Shown: positions 1 through 8,360, counted from the first letter of the stretch. The stretch: 64,000 bases of DNA from Palsa-504 sp963744005 (GCA_963744005.1 CAVURU010000003.1:1488001-1552000), one strand, 5' to 3'. Notes: generated by a model not told the origin, from the sequence alone. Translations and numbers: made by a program.

Positions 1-239
1 GTGTTGGCGATCCTGATCGCCACCGGGCCGCCCAGGGTCAGGCCGTGGCGGACGCCGGCGGTGAGCTCGACCTCGTCCTGCTCGAAGCTCATCCGCGCGC
101 CCCGGCCGTAGCCGGCCCGCCTGCGGGCCAGGGCGGCGGACAGGTCCTCGGTGGTCAGGCGCACCCCCGCGGGCACGCCTTCGGCGACGGCCACGAGGGC
201 GCGGCCGTGCGATTCACCTGCGGTCAGCCAGCGAAACAT
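1..239 (-). CDS. aroC: chorismate synthase, N-terminal part (runs off the window start)
   Basis: Last enzyme of the shikimate pathway (EPSP to chorismate, needs reduced FMN). The reverse strand starts at an ATG at 239 and reads MFRWLTAGESHG, the family's N-terminal signature with the conserved GESHG (residues 8-12), followed by RRRAGYGRGARM (39-50), the typical basic substrate/FMN-binding stretch. Only 79 codons are inside the window; the rest lies to the left. The gene is leftward, with sseB-like and unrelated genes upstream. Identity follows from family motifs visible in the translation; the C-terminal half cannot be checked here. Confidence 0.93.
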   Translation of the reverse strand, partial: MFRWLTAGESHGRALVAVAEGVPAGVRLTTEDLSAALARRRAGYGRGARMSFEQDEVELTAGVRHGLTLGGPVAIRIAN

Positions 240-317
240 GCACCTGATCCTACGGGGTCCGGTGACCTCGCTCTGCTGGTCTCAGGGTGCCGCTCGTGCT
301 CGGCTCGTGCCCGGCTG

Positions 318-1076
318 TCAGTCGGCGATGACGACTTCGATGCCGCGGCGCAGCCGGCCACCCAGCCGGGCGGCGATGCCGGACGCGGCCCGGTTGACCG
401 CGGCGCCGCGGTCCCGGGCCCGGCCCGGCCCGGTGTGCAGGGTGACCGCGAGGTCCGTGCCGCCGGTGCGGCCGGGGGCCAGGGTGAAGGACGCGATGAC
501 GGGCTCGCCGGCCACGGCGGCCTGGACCGCGTCGCGGACGTCGGGGTCCTCGTGAGCGGCGGGCACGGGCTGCCGGCCGGCCAGGGCGGCCAGCCGGGCT
601 CCCTCGACGGCCAGCGGGACCGGCCCGGCCACGTCGATGACGACGGCACAGCCGTCGGCCACCGCGGCGCGCCACACCTTGTCCGCCTCGGCGGGTACCG
701 GGCGGGCGTCCGGTCGCCACCGGGCCAGCGCCTCCAGGCCGGTGAAGGCGAGGACCGCGGGCCGCCCGTCCTGGCCGATCAGGGTGGGCAGGACCATCTC
801 GCTGTCCTTGTCGCCCGGGCCGCCGGCACCAGCCAGGCGGTCGTCACCGGCGCCGGGGGGCGCAGCCGGGCCGCCCTCCGGGCTGGCCAGGACGGCGACC
901 ACGGGCACGAGCAGCCGGGCTGCGGACAGCGCGCCGAGCGCGGCCTGCTCGCTGCCCTGCCCCGCCTGATAGGCGGCCAGCGCCTCGGCCACCTGCGGAT
1001 CGGCGCCGCCGCGGTCGCCGCGGAACTGCTGCGGGCCAGGATTGAGGTGCCCACCGGAATGAGGATGCCCTGACAC
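318..1076 (-). CDS. SseB-family protein
   Basis: About 252 residues. The N-terminal part (FRGDRGGADPQVAEALAAY, then LVPVVAVL, MVLPTLIGQDGRPAVLAFT) matches the SseB N-terminal domain, named after a Salmonella type III secretion protein but widespread in actinobacteria as a soluble protein of unknown job. The C-terminal part resembles the associated SseB C-terminal domain. I chose the GTG at 1076 because homologues begin shortly before the FRGDRG stretch and AGGG lies about 12 bases upstream; the open frame extends to an ATG at 1130. It is leftward, 78 bases before aroC. No secretion role is implied by the context. Confidence 0.75.
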   Translation of the reverse strand: MSGHPHSGGHLNPGPQQFRGDRGGADPQVAEALAAYQAGQGSEQAALGALSAARLLVPVVAVLASPEGGPAAPPGAGDDRLAGAGGPGDKDSEMVLPTLIGQDGRPAVLAFTGLEALARWRPDARPVPAEADKVWRAAVADGCAVVIDVAGPVPLAVEGARLAALAGRQPVPAAHEDPDVRDAVQAAVAGEPVIASFTLAPGRTGGTDLAVTLHTGPGRARDRGAAVNRAASGIAARLGGRLRRGIEVVIAD

Positions 1077-1156
1077 GTCACCGACCCTACGGCACGGCGC
1101 CCCGGGCCCGGGTGCCGGTCGGGCAGACACGGAAAGTATTGCGGGCCACCGAATTT

Positions 1157-1171
1157 ACTACTTAAAGTAGT
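1157..1171. promoter_or_regulatory. perfect palindrome, likely regulator operator
   Basis: ACTACTT-A-AAGTAGT is a 15-base perfect inverted repeat in an AT-rich island between the divergent SseB-like gene and the unassigned gene at 1262. Its size and position fit a dimeric repressor site; no regulator gene is adjacent, so the binding protein is unknown. Confidence 0.45.
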
Positions 1172-1261
1172 TGTCACGCGGAATGCCGTTCTTTTGCTAA
1201 TCACGGTCATTAACTAGGCACAATCAGTGGTGCGGAGAACGTCCGGCGGACCGAAGGGAGC

Positions 1262-1666
1262 GTGGTGGCCCAGCGCGAGCCGGTGCCCGCAATCGCCCCG
1301 GGCACGCCGATGTGGAAGGCCGTTCCCGCACGCCTGGTGAACCCGTACCTGGACGGCCAGCGGATGGTGCTGGCCGGCTACGTGTACAGCGCCCAGGACG
1401 TCCGGTTCCACAATCCCGCCGAGGCGTATCACGCGCTGGGGCTGGGCTGGGAGAACTCGGAGTTCACGCCGGCCATGAGCGAGCTGTACCTGCTGTGCTG
1501 GCTGGCCCGGGCCCTGGACGGCTACCAGGCGGCCACCACCCCGGGCGAGTTCTACCTCGAGCCGATCCCGATCCCGGTGGGCTCGGGCCTGTGCCGGCTG
1601 GCCGCCGACGGCGATGAGCTGGTGGCCCGCTACGACGGCCTGGCCTGGCACCCGGCGGAGTCGTGA
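1262..1666 (+). CDS. hypothetical protein, 134 aa
   Basis: No function recognised. GTG start with a strong ribosome-binding site (GAAGGGAG, 2 bases before the start). The protein is compact, acidic to neutral, with several aromatic residues (MWKAVPARL, NPYLDG, YLLCWLARALDGYQ) and no signal peptide or membrane segment. It stops 3 bases before the next gene, so the two are almost certainly co-transcribed and probably act together. The aromatic-rich sequence and partner pairing could fit a small binding or immunity-type protein, but that is only a guess. Confidence 0.7.
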   Translation: MVAQREPVPAIAPGTPMWKAVPARLVNPYLDGQRMVLAGYVYSAQDVRFHNPAEAYHALGLGWENSEFTPAMSELYLLCWLARALDGYQAATTPGEFYLEPIPIPVGSGLCRLAADGDELVARYDGLAWHPAES

Positions 1667-1669
1667 GCC

Positions 1670-3076
1670 ATGCGACTTCGGCTGATGGCGAGCTATCGCG
1701 GCGTCACGTTCCAGGCAGGACTGGGACCGGACGGCACCCAGGCCACCCTCATATCCTCCGAGCCGCCCCCGGCTGACCTGGGCTTCGAGGCCTCGGCCGG
1801 GCACTGGCGCAAGCAGGTCAGGGTGGCCGACCTGCAGAGCCTGTGGTTCTCCCGGCCGGTGGGGGCCTACCGGGGCGAGGCCTGCCTGGTGCTCGACGAC
1901 CTGGGCGACCGGCTGCACATCGCCTACCTGGGCCGGGACGCCATGCGGGCCGCGCAGCTGGGCTACTGGGAGATCGACCGCGAGGTCTTCGAGGTGGTGG
2001 TGACCCGGGCCGAGGTGACCGGCCTGGCCGAAGAACGGGTCGACGTCCCGCTGGCCGCGGCCACGTTCGCGACGGCCGAGCCGCCCGGGCCGGAAGCGGC
2101 CGTGGCACCAGATGCGGCCGTGGCGGCGGATGCGGCGGATGCGGAGGTGCCTGCGGCTGAGGAAACGGTGCTCCCGGCTACGGACGGGGCAGCTGAGCCG
2201 GACGCTGAGCCGACGGCGGCCCCGGCAGGCGAGGACGAGCCTGCCGCCGGGCCGGACGAGCCGGCCGGCCATGGGCAGCCGGCCGGAGGCGGGCCGGACG
2301 CAGGCGGCCCAGAGGCAGGCGGCCTAGAGGCACGCGATCTAGCGGAAGACGGCCAGCCGGGGGGCTCGGGGGTGGGCCGGCCGGAGGAGATGACCGCCTG
2401 GCACGGATCGCCCGGGCCGTGGCCCGGGCTGGCCGCTCGGGAGCGGGCGGCTCCGGAGCCGACCACCCCGGAGCCGGCGGCGACCGCGGCTGCGCCGGAG
2501 GCCGGTCCCGGAGCGGAGGCTGATCCTCGGACGGAGTCCGGTCCTGGAGCGGAGGCTGATCCTCAGGCGGAGTCCGGTCCTGGACCGGGCGGGCCGGCCG
2601 GGCGGCGCACCACACGCCGGGACCGGGTGTCACCGGAGGCGATGCTGGCCGAGCTCCTGTCCCGGGCCGCCATCCCGCGTGCCGCGTACGCGGTCGACAA
2701 GGAAGTACCGGGCGCGGTCTGCCTGGTCACGGTGGACGGCGGGTTCGAGGTATTCAGCCGGACCGAGGACGCGCGGCTGGAAGTGCGGTTCTTCGAGGAC
2801 GAAGAGGCGGCCTATTTCTACTTGTTCGGCGTGCTGGCCGCCGAGGCGGTGCGCAGCGGCCGCCTCATTCCGAATAGCCCGGCTCAGCGCGACGGCCGGC
2901 CGAACGGATCCGGCCCGGCCGGGCGATCCGGGCTACCGCCGGCCGCTGCGGAAAACGTTTCGAAGTACTTACAAGGCGGAAAATTACCCATCACTACACC
3001 CCGTCGGGCTAGGGTTTGTCTTGCCGACGGGGCTGACGGTCCCCCGCTCCCCAAGCAGCCCCGTCGGCCTTCCTGA
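1670..3076 (+). CDS. hypothetical protein with two folded ends and a disordered middle
   Basis: About 468 residues and not assigned to a family. Residues 1-125 look globular (MRLRLMASYRGVTFQAG, GEACLVLDDLGDRLHIAY). Residues about 130-320 are Ala/Pro/Glu/Gly-rich and include a duplicated 36-base unit. Residues about 322-405 form a second globular module (PRAAYAVDKEVPGAVCLV, FEDEEAAYFYLFGVLAAEAV). From about base 2950 the DNA becomes AT-richer and loses coding character, and a hairpin sits at about 2999-3034, so the true end may be earlier and masked by an indel. It is the second gene of a two-gene unit with 1262-1666. Confidence 0.6.
   Translation: MRLRLMASYRGVTFQAGLGPDGTQATLISSEPPPADLGFEASAGHWRKQVRVADLQSLWFSRPVGAYRGEACLVLDDLGDRLHIAYLGRDAMRAAQLGYWEIDREVFEVVVTRAEVTGLAEERVDVPLAAATFATAEPPGPEAAVAPDAAVAADAADAEVPAAEETVLPATDGAAEPDAEPTAAPAGEDEPAAGPDEPAGHGQPAGGGPDAGGPEAGGLEARDLAEDGQPGGSGVGRPEEMTAWHGSPGPWPGLAARERAAPEPTTPEPAATAAAPEAGPGAEADPRTESGPGAEADPQAESGPGPGGPAGRRTTRRDRVSPEAMLAELLSRAAIPRAAYAVDKEVPGAVCLVTVDGGFEVFSRTEDARLEVRFFEDEEAAYFYLFGVLAAEAVRSGRLIPNSPAQRDGRPNGSGPAGRSGLPPAAAENVSKYLQGGKLPITTPRRARVCLADGADGPPLPKQPRRPS
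2510..2581 (+). repeat. in-frame 36-bp duplication
   Basis: Two adjacent 36-base copies (2510-2545 and 2546-2581, a few mismatches) encode a 12-residue repeat of the type GAEADPxxESGP inside the disordered linker of the 468-aa hypothetical protein. Confidence 0.8.
2999..3034 (+). terminator. hairpin, possible terminator
   Basis: Arms CCCCGTCGG and CCGACGGGG pair around a loop of about 17 bases near the 3' end of the 468-aa frame. A third CCCCGTCGG copy follows at about 3059. There is no T-tract, so it is termination-like only by position and stability. Confidence 0.35.
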
Positions 3077-3138
3077 GCTGATCCGGATAACCTTCCCTTG
3101 CGTATCACGAACTTATTTCGCCGCCTTTACGGTACGGA

Positions 3139-3151
3139 ACGTTATAAACGT
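3139..3151. promoter_or_regulatory. palindrome ACGTT-ATA-AACGT in the promoter region of the DUF2877 gene
   Basis: A 13-base perfect inverted repeat about 70 bases upstream of the GTG at 3219, overlapping a TATAA-like sequence. It could be an operator or part of the -10 region; the binding protein is unknown. Confidence 0.3.
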
Positions 3152-3218
3152 CACAGCACGCCGGTAAGGGCTCAGCGCGGCCGGTAGGGGCGCTGCGCGC
3201 CGGGATAGGCTGACCTCC

Positions 3219-4112
3219 GTGCCTGCGACCCGCCGCCGCCCGGCCCGGCTGGATCACGCCGAGGACGACGGCCGCCCGGCCACGCCGGCCACCGGGGTGG
3301 CCAGCCTGGCCGTCCGGGACGTGCTGCGCGGCCCGCGCCAGCCCGGGAAGGTGCTGGCCGTCCTGCCGGACGCGATCTGCCTGGTCTTCGGCGACGCGAC
3401 GGCCGGGCCGCGTGTCATCGCCATCGCTCCCCCCGAGGCGCTGCGGTGGCCGAACGCCATCGTCACCACCGGCCCCTTCCAGGCCCGGACGGCTGCGGAA
3501 TGCTGGGCGGGCGAGGGCCGGGTGGTGGCCTGCGGCCTGGACCTCAGGGTCGTGCGCTGGTGGGACCCCTCCCCCGTATTCGGGCCGCTGTCCCGGGCCC
3601 GGCTGGACCACGGCTGCAGCGCGCTGGCCCGGCTGTGCGCGGCGGCGGAGGTGGCCCCGGGCCTGGACGAGACGGACGGTCCGGGCCGGCTGGCAGCCTG
3701 CTGTGCGAGCGGTGACCTGGCCGGCGCGGTCGAAGCGGTCGAGCAGCTGGCCGGCCTGGGGCCCGGCGTGGTGCCGAGCGGGGACAGCGTGGTCAGCGGG
3801 GTGCTGCTGGCCCTGCGGCTGCTGGGCGGGGCCATCTCGGGCGGCACCCGGGCGGTCTGGCTGGCGGACTGGCTGAGCGCCTCGGCGACCTGCTACGCCG
3901 AGCAGCGGACCACCACGCTGGCCGCCGCGCTGCTGCGCTGCGCGGCCAGCGGGCAGGCGGGCGGCGAAGCCTCCGCCGTGCTGCTGGGGATGGCCGGCCA
4001 GGAGCCGCTCGAGCCGGCCGCGGCCCGGTTGCTGAGCGGGGTCCAGGGGGCGGACCTGGCCTGGGGCCTGGTGGCCGGAGGCCGCGCGGCGCTCCGCCTG
4101 TCGGTGAGCTGA
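3219..4112 (+). CDS. DUF2877 (AllH-like) protein
   Basis: 297 residues. The signature LGPGVVPSGDSVVSGVLLALRLLG (about residues 185-208) corresponds to the glycine-rich LGxGLTPSGDDxLxG block of DUF2877 proteins, which include the AllH subunit of oxamate carbamoyltransferase in anaerobic allantoin/purine breakdown. The N-terminal half carries the weaker barrel-like part (DVLRGPRQPGKVLAVLPDAICLVFG). The second aspartate of SGDD is serine here. No FdrA/AllF or AllG partner is in the window, so purine catabolism is family knowledge rather than context. GTG start at 3219. The 3' end overlaps a tandem repeat. Confidence 0.75.
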   Translation: MPATRRRPARLDHAEDDGRPATPATGVASLAVRDVLRGPRQPGKVLAVLPDAICLVFGDATAGPRVIAIAPPEALRWPNAIVTTGPFQARTAAECWAGEGRVVACGLDLRVVRWWDPSPVFGPLSRARLDHGCSALARLCAAAEVAPGLDETDGPGRLAACCASGDLAGAVEAVEQLAGLGPGVVPSGDSVVSGVLLALRLLGGAISGGTRAVWLADWLSASATCYAEQRTTTLAAALLRCAASGQAGGEASAVLLGMAGQEPLEPAAARLLSGVQGADLAWGLVAGGRAALRLSVS

Positions 4113-4215
4113 GGGCCTGCCGATGAGCTCAGGGCCTGCCGGTGAGCTGAGGGCCTGCCGGTGAGATAAGGGCCTGCCGTGAGCTGAGGGGCCTGCCGGT
4201 GAGGTGAGGGTGATC
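4102..4215 (+). repeat. six tandem 19-bp units across a stop codon
   Basis: Six consecutive 19-base units (starts 4102, 4121, 4140, 4159, 4178, 4197) follow the pattern CGGTGAGCTGAGGGCCTGC with a few substitutions each. The array begins in the last codons of the DUF2877 gene, contains its TGA, and ends about 15 bases before the aldose epimerase start, filling the whole intergenic space. Confidence 0.93.
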
Positions 4216-4229
4216 CGTAAGCTGGGGCG

Positions 4230-5168
4230 GTGACCGTTCCGCTTACCGGGCAGCAGTTCCCGATCTCGGCTGGCCCGTACCGGGCCACGGTGACCGAGCT
4301 CGGGGCCGGGCTGCGCGAGCTGCTGTGGCAGGACCAGCCGGTGCTCCTCGGCTACGAGGCCGACGAGATGCCGCCGGCCAGCGCCGGCCAGCTGCTCGCC
4401 CCCTGGCCGAACCGGATCGACGGCGGCCACTACGCCTTCGACGGCGCCGAGGAGTACCTGGCGCTGACCGAGCCAGCTCGCGGCAACGCGATCCACGGGC
4501 TGACCCGCTGGACGGCGTGGACGCCGGTCAGTCACGAGGCCAGCTCGGTGGTGCTCCGCTGTGCCCCGCACGGCTGGCAGGGCTATCCGTTCAGCGTGGA
4601 GATCGAGGCCGAGTACCGGATGGAGGCCGAGGGCGGGCTGCGGCTCACCGTCACCGCGCGCAATGCGGGCCGCCGGGCGGCTCCCTACGGGACCGGATCG
4701 CATCCCTACCTGACCCTCGGCACCCCTTCGGTCGACGGCTGCGAGCTGGCCCTGCCCGCCCGCTCCTGGCTGCCCATGGACGACCGCGGCATTCCGTCCG
4801 GGCCCGCGGCCGGCGTCGAGGGCACGCCGTTCGACTTCCGCCAGCCGCACCCGATCGGAGCGACCCGGCTGGACGACGCGCTGACCGGCCTGGAACGGGA
4901 CGGCGACGGCCGGGCCTGGGTACACCTGACGGCCGGCCCGGACGCGGGCTCGGGCCCGGCGGCCCGGGTCAGCCTGTGGGCCGGGGCAGGTTACCGCTGG
5001 CTGCAGGTGTTCACCGGCGACCCGCTCGGACCCGAGCGGCGCCGCAAGGCGCTGGCCATGGAGCCCATGACCTGCCCGCCGAACGCCTTCGTGACCGGCC
5101 AGGACCTGCTGGTCCTGCAGCCGGGCGAGACGGTCACGCACACCTGGGGCATCCAGGCCTCGTCATGA
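4230..5168 (+). CDS. galM: aldose 1-epimerase family protein
   Basis: 312 residues, full length for the galactose mutarotase-like fold. It interconverts alpha and beta anomers of aldoses in the cytoplasm. Catalytic landmarks are visible: GNAIHGL with His89 and GSHPYL with His158 (the two active-site histidines), DDALTGL (about 215-221), and MEPMTCPPNAF with Glu278, the usual general base. GTG start at 4230 with GGGG a few bases upstream. Its stop overlaps that of the convergent MocA-like gene. Substrate cannot be told from sequence; many actinobacterial paralogues act on sugars other than galactose. Confidence 0.88.
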   Translation: MTVPLTGQQFPISAGPYRATVTELGAGLRELLWQDQPVLLGYEADEMPPASAGQLLAPWPNRIDGGHYAFDGAEEYLALTEPARGNAIHGLTRWTAWTPVSHEASSVVLRCAPHGWQGYPFSVEIEAEYRMEAEGGLRLTVTARNAGRRAAPYGTGSHPYLTLGTPSVDGCELALPARSWLPMDDRGIPSGPAAGVEGTPFDFRQPHPIGATRLDDALTGLERDGDGRAWVHLTAGPDAGSGPAARVSLWAGAGYRWLQVFTGDPLGPERRRKALAMEPMTCPPNAFVTGQDLLVLQPGETVTHTWGIQASS

Positions 5169-5765
5169 CGTCCCGGCGTCCAGGGCCGCGATCCGGGCCA
5201 GGTCTTCCGGCGTGTCGATGTCGTCGGCCCGGCCGACGTCCCCGCACTCGATGAACGTGACCAGCTCGGGCCGGGCCCGCAGGAAAGCCCGGGCGCCCGA
5301 GTCGCCGGTGGCCAGCTCGGCCACCTCAGCCCAGCGCTCGCGGGCCAGCAGGACCGGATTACGCGGCTTGCCGTCGTAGGTGGCGACCGCGACGGTGGCT
5401 CCCTCCGTGAACGCGGCGATCAGCCGGGCCACCGCTTCGACGCCGACCAGCGGCTGATCGGCCAGCGTCACCACCACCGCGCGGGCCTCGGGAGCGGCCG
5501 GGTCGGTCTGCAGGTAGCGCAGCGCGGCGCGGAGCGAGGAGCCCATGCCGGTCCGGAAGTCCGGGTTGTGCACGGTGCGGGTCCCGGCGATGGCGACCGG
5601 GGCGGCGCCGGTGACGACCAGCACGGGATCAGCCCCGCCGGCCCGCAGCAGGTCCACTCCGCGCTGGGCCAGGGTCCGCCCGCCGAGCTCGATCAGCGCC
5701 TTGGGGCCGCCGAATCTCGACCCTTGCCCGGCGGCGAGCAGTACTCCGGTCACTGTGGCGCTCAC
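5163..5765 (-). CDS. MocA-like molybdenum-cofactor nucleotidyltransferase
   Basis: About 200 residues. The NTP-transferase signature VTGVLLAAGQGSRFGGPKAL is at the N-terminus (GxGxRFGxxK phosphate-binding loop), with TLADQPLVG as the metal-binding aspartate region. It is most like MocA, which attaches CMP to molybdopterin for xanthine-dehydrogenase-type enzymes. The open frame extends to 5843, but I chose the GTG at 5765 because the signature begins right there and the longer version would overlap the divergent methyltransferase start. XdhC, another maturation factor for the same enzymes, lies 1 kb away. MobA-type GMP transfer is a less likely alternative. Confidence 0.78.
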   Translation of the reverse strand: MSATVTGVLLAAGQGSRFGGPKALIELGGRTLAQRGVDLLRAGGADPVLVVTGAAPVAIAGTRTVHNPDFRTGMGSSLRAALRYLQTDPAAPEARAVVVTLADQPLVGVEAVARLIAAFTEGATVAVATYDGKPRNPVLLARERWAEVAELATGDSGARAFLRARPELVTFIECGDVGRADDIDTPEDLARIAALDAGTS

Positions 5766-5827
5766 GGGCCTAATGGTAGCCAGGCCATCTGCGGTAGCAT
5801 CCAGGCGGACCAGGAGCGAGGCGACCG

Positions 5828-6643
5828 ATGACCGACCGGACACCGACCCCCGCCGACATCGATATGACCAGGCCCAACGTGGCCCGGATCTACGACTACC
5901 TGCTCGGCGGGAAGGACAACTTCGCGGCCGACCGCCAGGCCGCGCAGCGGCTCATCGAGGCGACCCCCGACATGGCCGGAGTCGTCCGCGACAACCGCGC
6001 GTTCATCCGCCGGGTGGTCCGCTACCTGGCCGCCGAAGCGGGCATCCGGCAGTTCCTGGATCTCGGCACCGGCCTGCCCACCCAGGCCAACGTGCACGAT
6101 ATGGCCCACCGAGCGCGCCGGACGCGCGGGTGGTCTACGTCGACAACGACCCGATGGTCTTGACGCACGGCCAGGCGCTGCTGGCCGACGGCGAGCGGGT
6201 GGCCATGGTCCTGGCCGACCTGCGCGACCCGGCGGAGGTCCTGGGCCACCCGGACGTGCGCGGCGTGCTCGACCTGGAGCAGCCGGTGGCCCTGCTGTGC
6301 ACCAGCGTGCTGCACCTGCTGTCGGACGCGGAGGAACCGCACCGGAATCATGGCCGAGTACCGGGACCGGCTCCCGGCAGGCAGCTACCTGGCCATCACG
6401 CACGGCCCGGCGGTGGCCGCCGATGAGGACCCGACCGGCATCGTGAGCAGCGTGACCAGCGTCCTGCGGCACGCGTCGGCGCAGCTGCACGTCCGGTCGC
6501 AGCCGGAGATCCGCCGCTTCTTCGACGGCTTCGAGCTGATCGAACCGGGCGTGACCTGGATAAACGAGTGGCGGCCCGACCGGGGCACAGCTCCGGAGGG
6601 GCCACGGCACTCGCTGTGCGGCGGCGTCGGCCGCAAGCCCTGA
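5828..6643 (+). pseudogene. SAM-dependent methyltransferase (DUF574 type), frameshifted as read
   Basis: The sequence begins MTDRTPTPADIDM and RPNVARIYDYLLGGKDN, the hallmark of the large actinobacterial S-adenosylmethionine methyltransferase family (Methyltransf_19, formerly DUF574). FLDLGTGLPTQANVH is the SAM-binding motif. The protein then continues in two other frames: VVYVDNDPMVLTHGQALL from about 6130 and MAEYRDRLPAGSYLAITH from 6350. Two indels (near 6115 and 6340) break it, but all family blocks are present in order over the normal length of about 270 residues. Sequencing error is therefore as likely as true inactivation. Substrate unknown. Confidence 0.8.
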
Positions 6644-6660
6644 ACGGCCGGCGATGCTCA

Positions 6661-6703
6661 GCTGACCAGCTCGGGGTGAATTCGGCCCGAGGTGCCGGTC
6701 AGC
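6661..6703. terminator. hairpin between convergent genes
   Basis: GCTGACC (6661-6667) pairs with GGTCAGC (6697-6703), and CTCGGG (6670-6675) with CCCGAG (6686-6691), giving a long interrupted stem between the convergent methyltransferase and xdhC. It is probably a bidirectional terminator without a T-tract. Confidence 0.5.
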
Positions 6704-6719
6704 GCGTCGCCGGTGCGCC

Positions 6720-7820
6720 CTAGCGGAGCTGGATCAGCTCGGCGGCGATGGAGACCGCGGTCTCCTCCGGCGTCCGGGCCCCGAGATCCAGGCCGATGGG
6801 CGAGCGGAGCCGGGCCAGTTCCTCCTCGGTCATCCCGACCTCGCGCAGCCGCTCGAGCCGGTCTTCGTGGGTGCGTCGGCTGCCCATCGCGCCGATGAAG
6901 CCGGCCGGGCTGCGCAGTGCGACCTCGAGCACCGGCACGTCGAACTTGGGGTCGTGGGTGAGGACGCAGATCACGGTCCTGGCGTCCACGCTGGTCTCGG
7001 CCAGGTACCGGTGCGGCCACTCGACAATGACCTCGTCCGCGTCGGGGAACCGCGACTTGGTGGCGAAGATCTGCCGGGCGTCCACCAGGGTCACGTGGTA
7101 GCCGAGGAACTTCCCGACCCGCGCGACGGCGGCGGCGAAGTCGATGGCGCCGAAGACGAGCATCCGCGGCGGCGGGGCGAAGGAGTTGACGAACACGCTG
7201 AGCTCGTCGCCCATGCGCACGCCGCCCTCGCCGTACCGGCGGACGCCGGTCAGCCCCTGGTCGAGCATGCCGCGGGCGTCGACGTCGATGGCTTCATCCA
7301 GCATCTCAGCGCCCAGGCTGCCGGAGGACCCCGCGTGCCACCCGCTGTGCGTGGTGTCCGCGTCCTGCGCGGCTTCGGCGTCGGTACGGGCCCAGATCAC
7401 CCGCCGGGCGCCGATCTGGCCCGGCCCGGAGATGACCGTCGCGACGGCCACCGGCTCGCCGCGGTTGATCGCAGCCATGATCTCGCCCAGCTCGGGGAAG
7501 CTTTCCCTGTCTGACCGGCTCGACGAAGATGTCGATGATCCCGCCGCAGGTCAGGCCGACCGCGAACGCGTCGTCGTCGCTCACGCCGTAGGTCTGCAGG
7601 ACCGGGGTGCCGCTCTCGGCCACGTCGGTCGCCAGCGCGTAGACGGCGCCCTCGACGCACCCGCCGGACACGCTGCCGAAGACCTCGCCGTCGGCCGAGA
7701 CGGCCAGCGCGGCACCGGGGTCACGCGGGCGCGCTGCGATAGGTATTCGTCACGGTGGCCAGGCCGAACGTCTGCCCGGCTTCCCACCACAGGGAGGATC
7801 TTCTCCAGGATGTCCCGCAC
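6720..7820 (-). pseudogene. xdhC: XdhC/CoxI-family molybdenum hydroxylase maturation factor, frameshifted as read
   Basis: XdhC proteins bind molybdenum cofactor, promote its sulfuration and insert it into xanthine-dehydrogenase-type enzymes. The parts are spread over several frames in correct order: MRDILEK from the GTG at 7820, LWWEAGQTFGLATVTNTY, RDPGAALAVSADGEVFGS, SVSGGCVEGAVY with GLTCGGIIDIFVEPV, then ELGEIMAAINRGEPVAVATV through the NAD-binding-like C-terminal half (PRMLVFGAIDFAAAVAR, FIGAMGSRRTHEDR). Indels lie near 7790, 7735 and 7510. Every conserved block survives, which argues for sequence error. No hydroxylase structural genes are nearby; the MocA-like gene is the only related neighbour. 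Confidence 0.82.
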
Positions 7821-7887
7821 TGCTACGTCACCTCAGGCTTGCCGTCCGCGTTGCTTTCAATCTAGGAAAAGGGTTGTCGCAGCGAGA

Positions 7888-8358
7888 CTATTCCCCGGCG
7901 CGGGCCTGGACGGCGGCCGCGGCGGCGCGCATCAGGTCGGGGAGGTCGGGGTCGGCGGGGCGGTCGTCGGGGCCGAAGTCCTCGGCGGCCAGCCAGGCGG
8001 CCTTATCGGTGGAGGCGCGTTCCAGCTGGTCCAGGCCGTCGAGGGTCACGTCGGCGGCCTCGACGCCGATGGCGTAGTAGGTCTGGTTCTGGATGATGTG
8101 GAAGCTGGCGAAGTGGAACTCGACCGTGTTCTGCCCGATCGGCTCGCCGAGCGCGGCCGGGTCGATCACGATGCCGGTCTCCTCGAGCAGCTCGCGGGCG
8201 CCCGCCTCGCGCAGCGACTCGGCGCCCTCGGCTCCGCCGCCGACGCTGAACCAGAACGGCGCCTCGGGGTGGTTGGGATCCCAGCCGTGCAGCAGCAGCA
8301 CCCGGCCCTCGGGGTCGACCGGCAGGATCCGGGCGGTCTGCCGGTGCCACGGCGGCAT
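7888..8358 (-). CDS. NUDIX hydrolase
   Basis: 156 residues. The nudix box GAEGAESLREAGARELLEET with the following GI satisfies G-x5-E-x7-RE-x2-EE-x-G; its glutamates bind Mg for cleavage of nucleoside-diphosphate-linked substrates. It starts MPPWHRQTARILPVDPEGRV at the ATG at 8358; a much longer open frame exists but runs through hisG in the wrong frame. It follows hisG after 2 bases, so it is translated from the same message. Substrate is unknown; WDPNHPEAPFWFSVGGG is common in actinobacterial housekeeping nudix proteins. Confidence 0.88.
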   Translation of the reverse strand: MPPWHRQTARILPVDPEGRVLLLHGWDPNHPEAPFWFSVGGGAEGAESLREAGARELLEETGIVIDPAALGEPIGQNTVEFHFASFHIIQNQTYYAIGVEAADVTLDGLDQLERASTDKAAWLAAEDFGPDDRPADPDLPDLMRAAAAAVQARAGE

Positions 8359-8360
8359 CG

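Noticed and set aside
3105..5141. 678-residue minus-strand frame opposite DUF2877 and galM
   Set aside because: Includes the 19-bp array translated as HRQALSS-type repeats and otherwise reads the complement of two well-supported genes.
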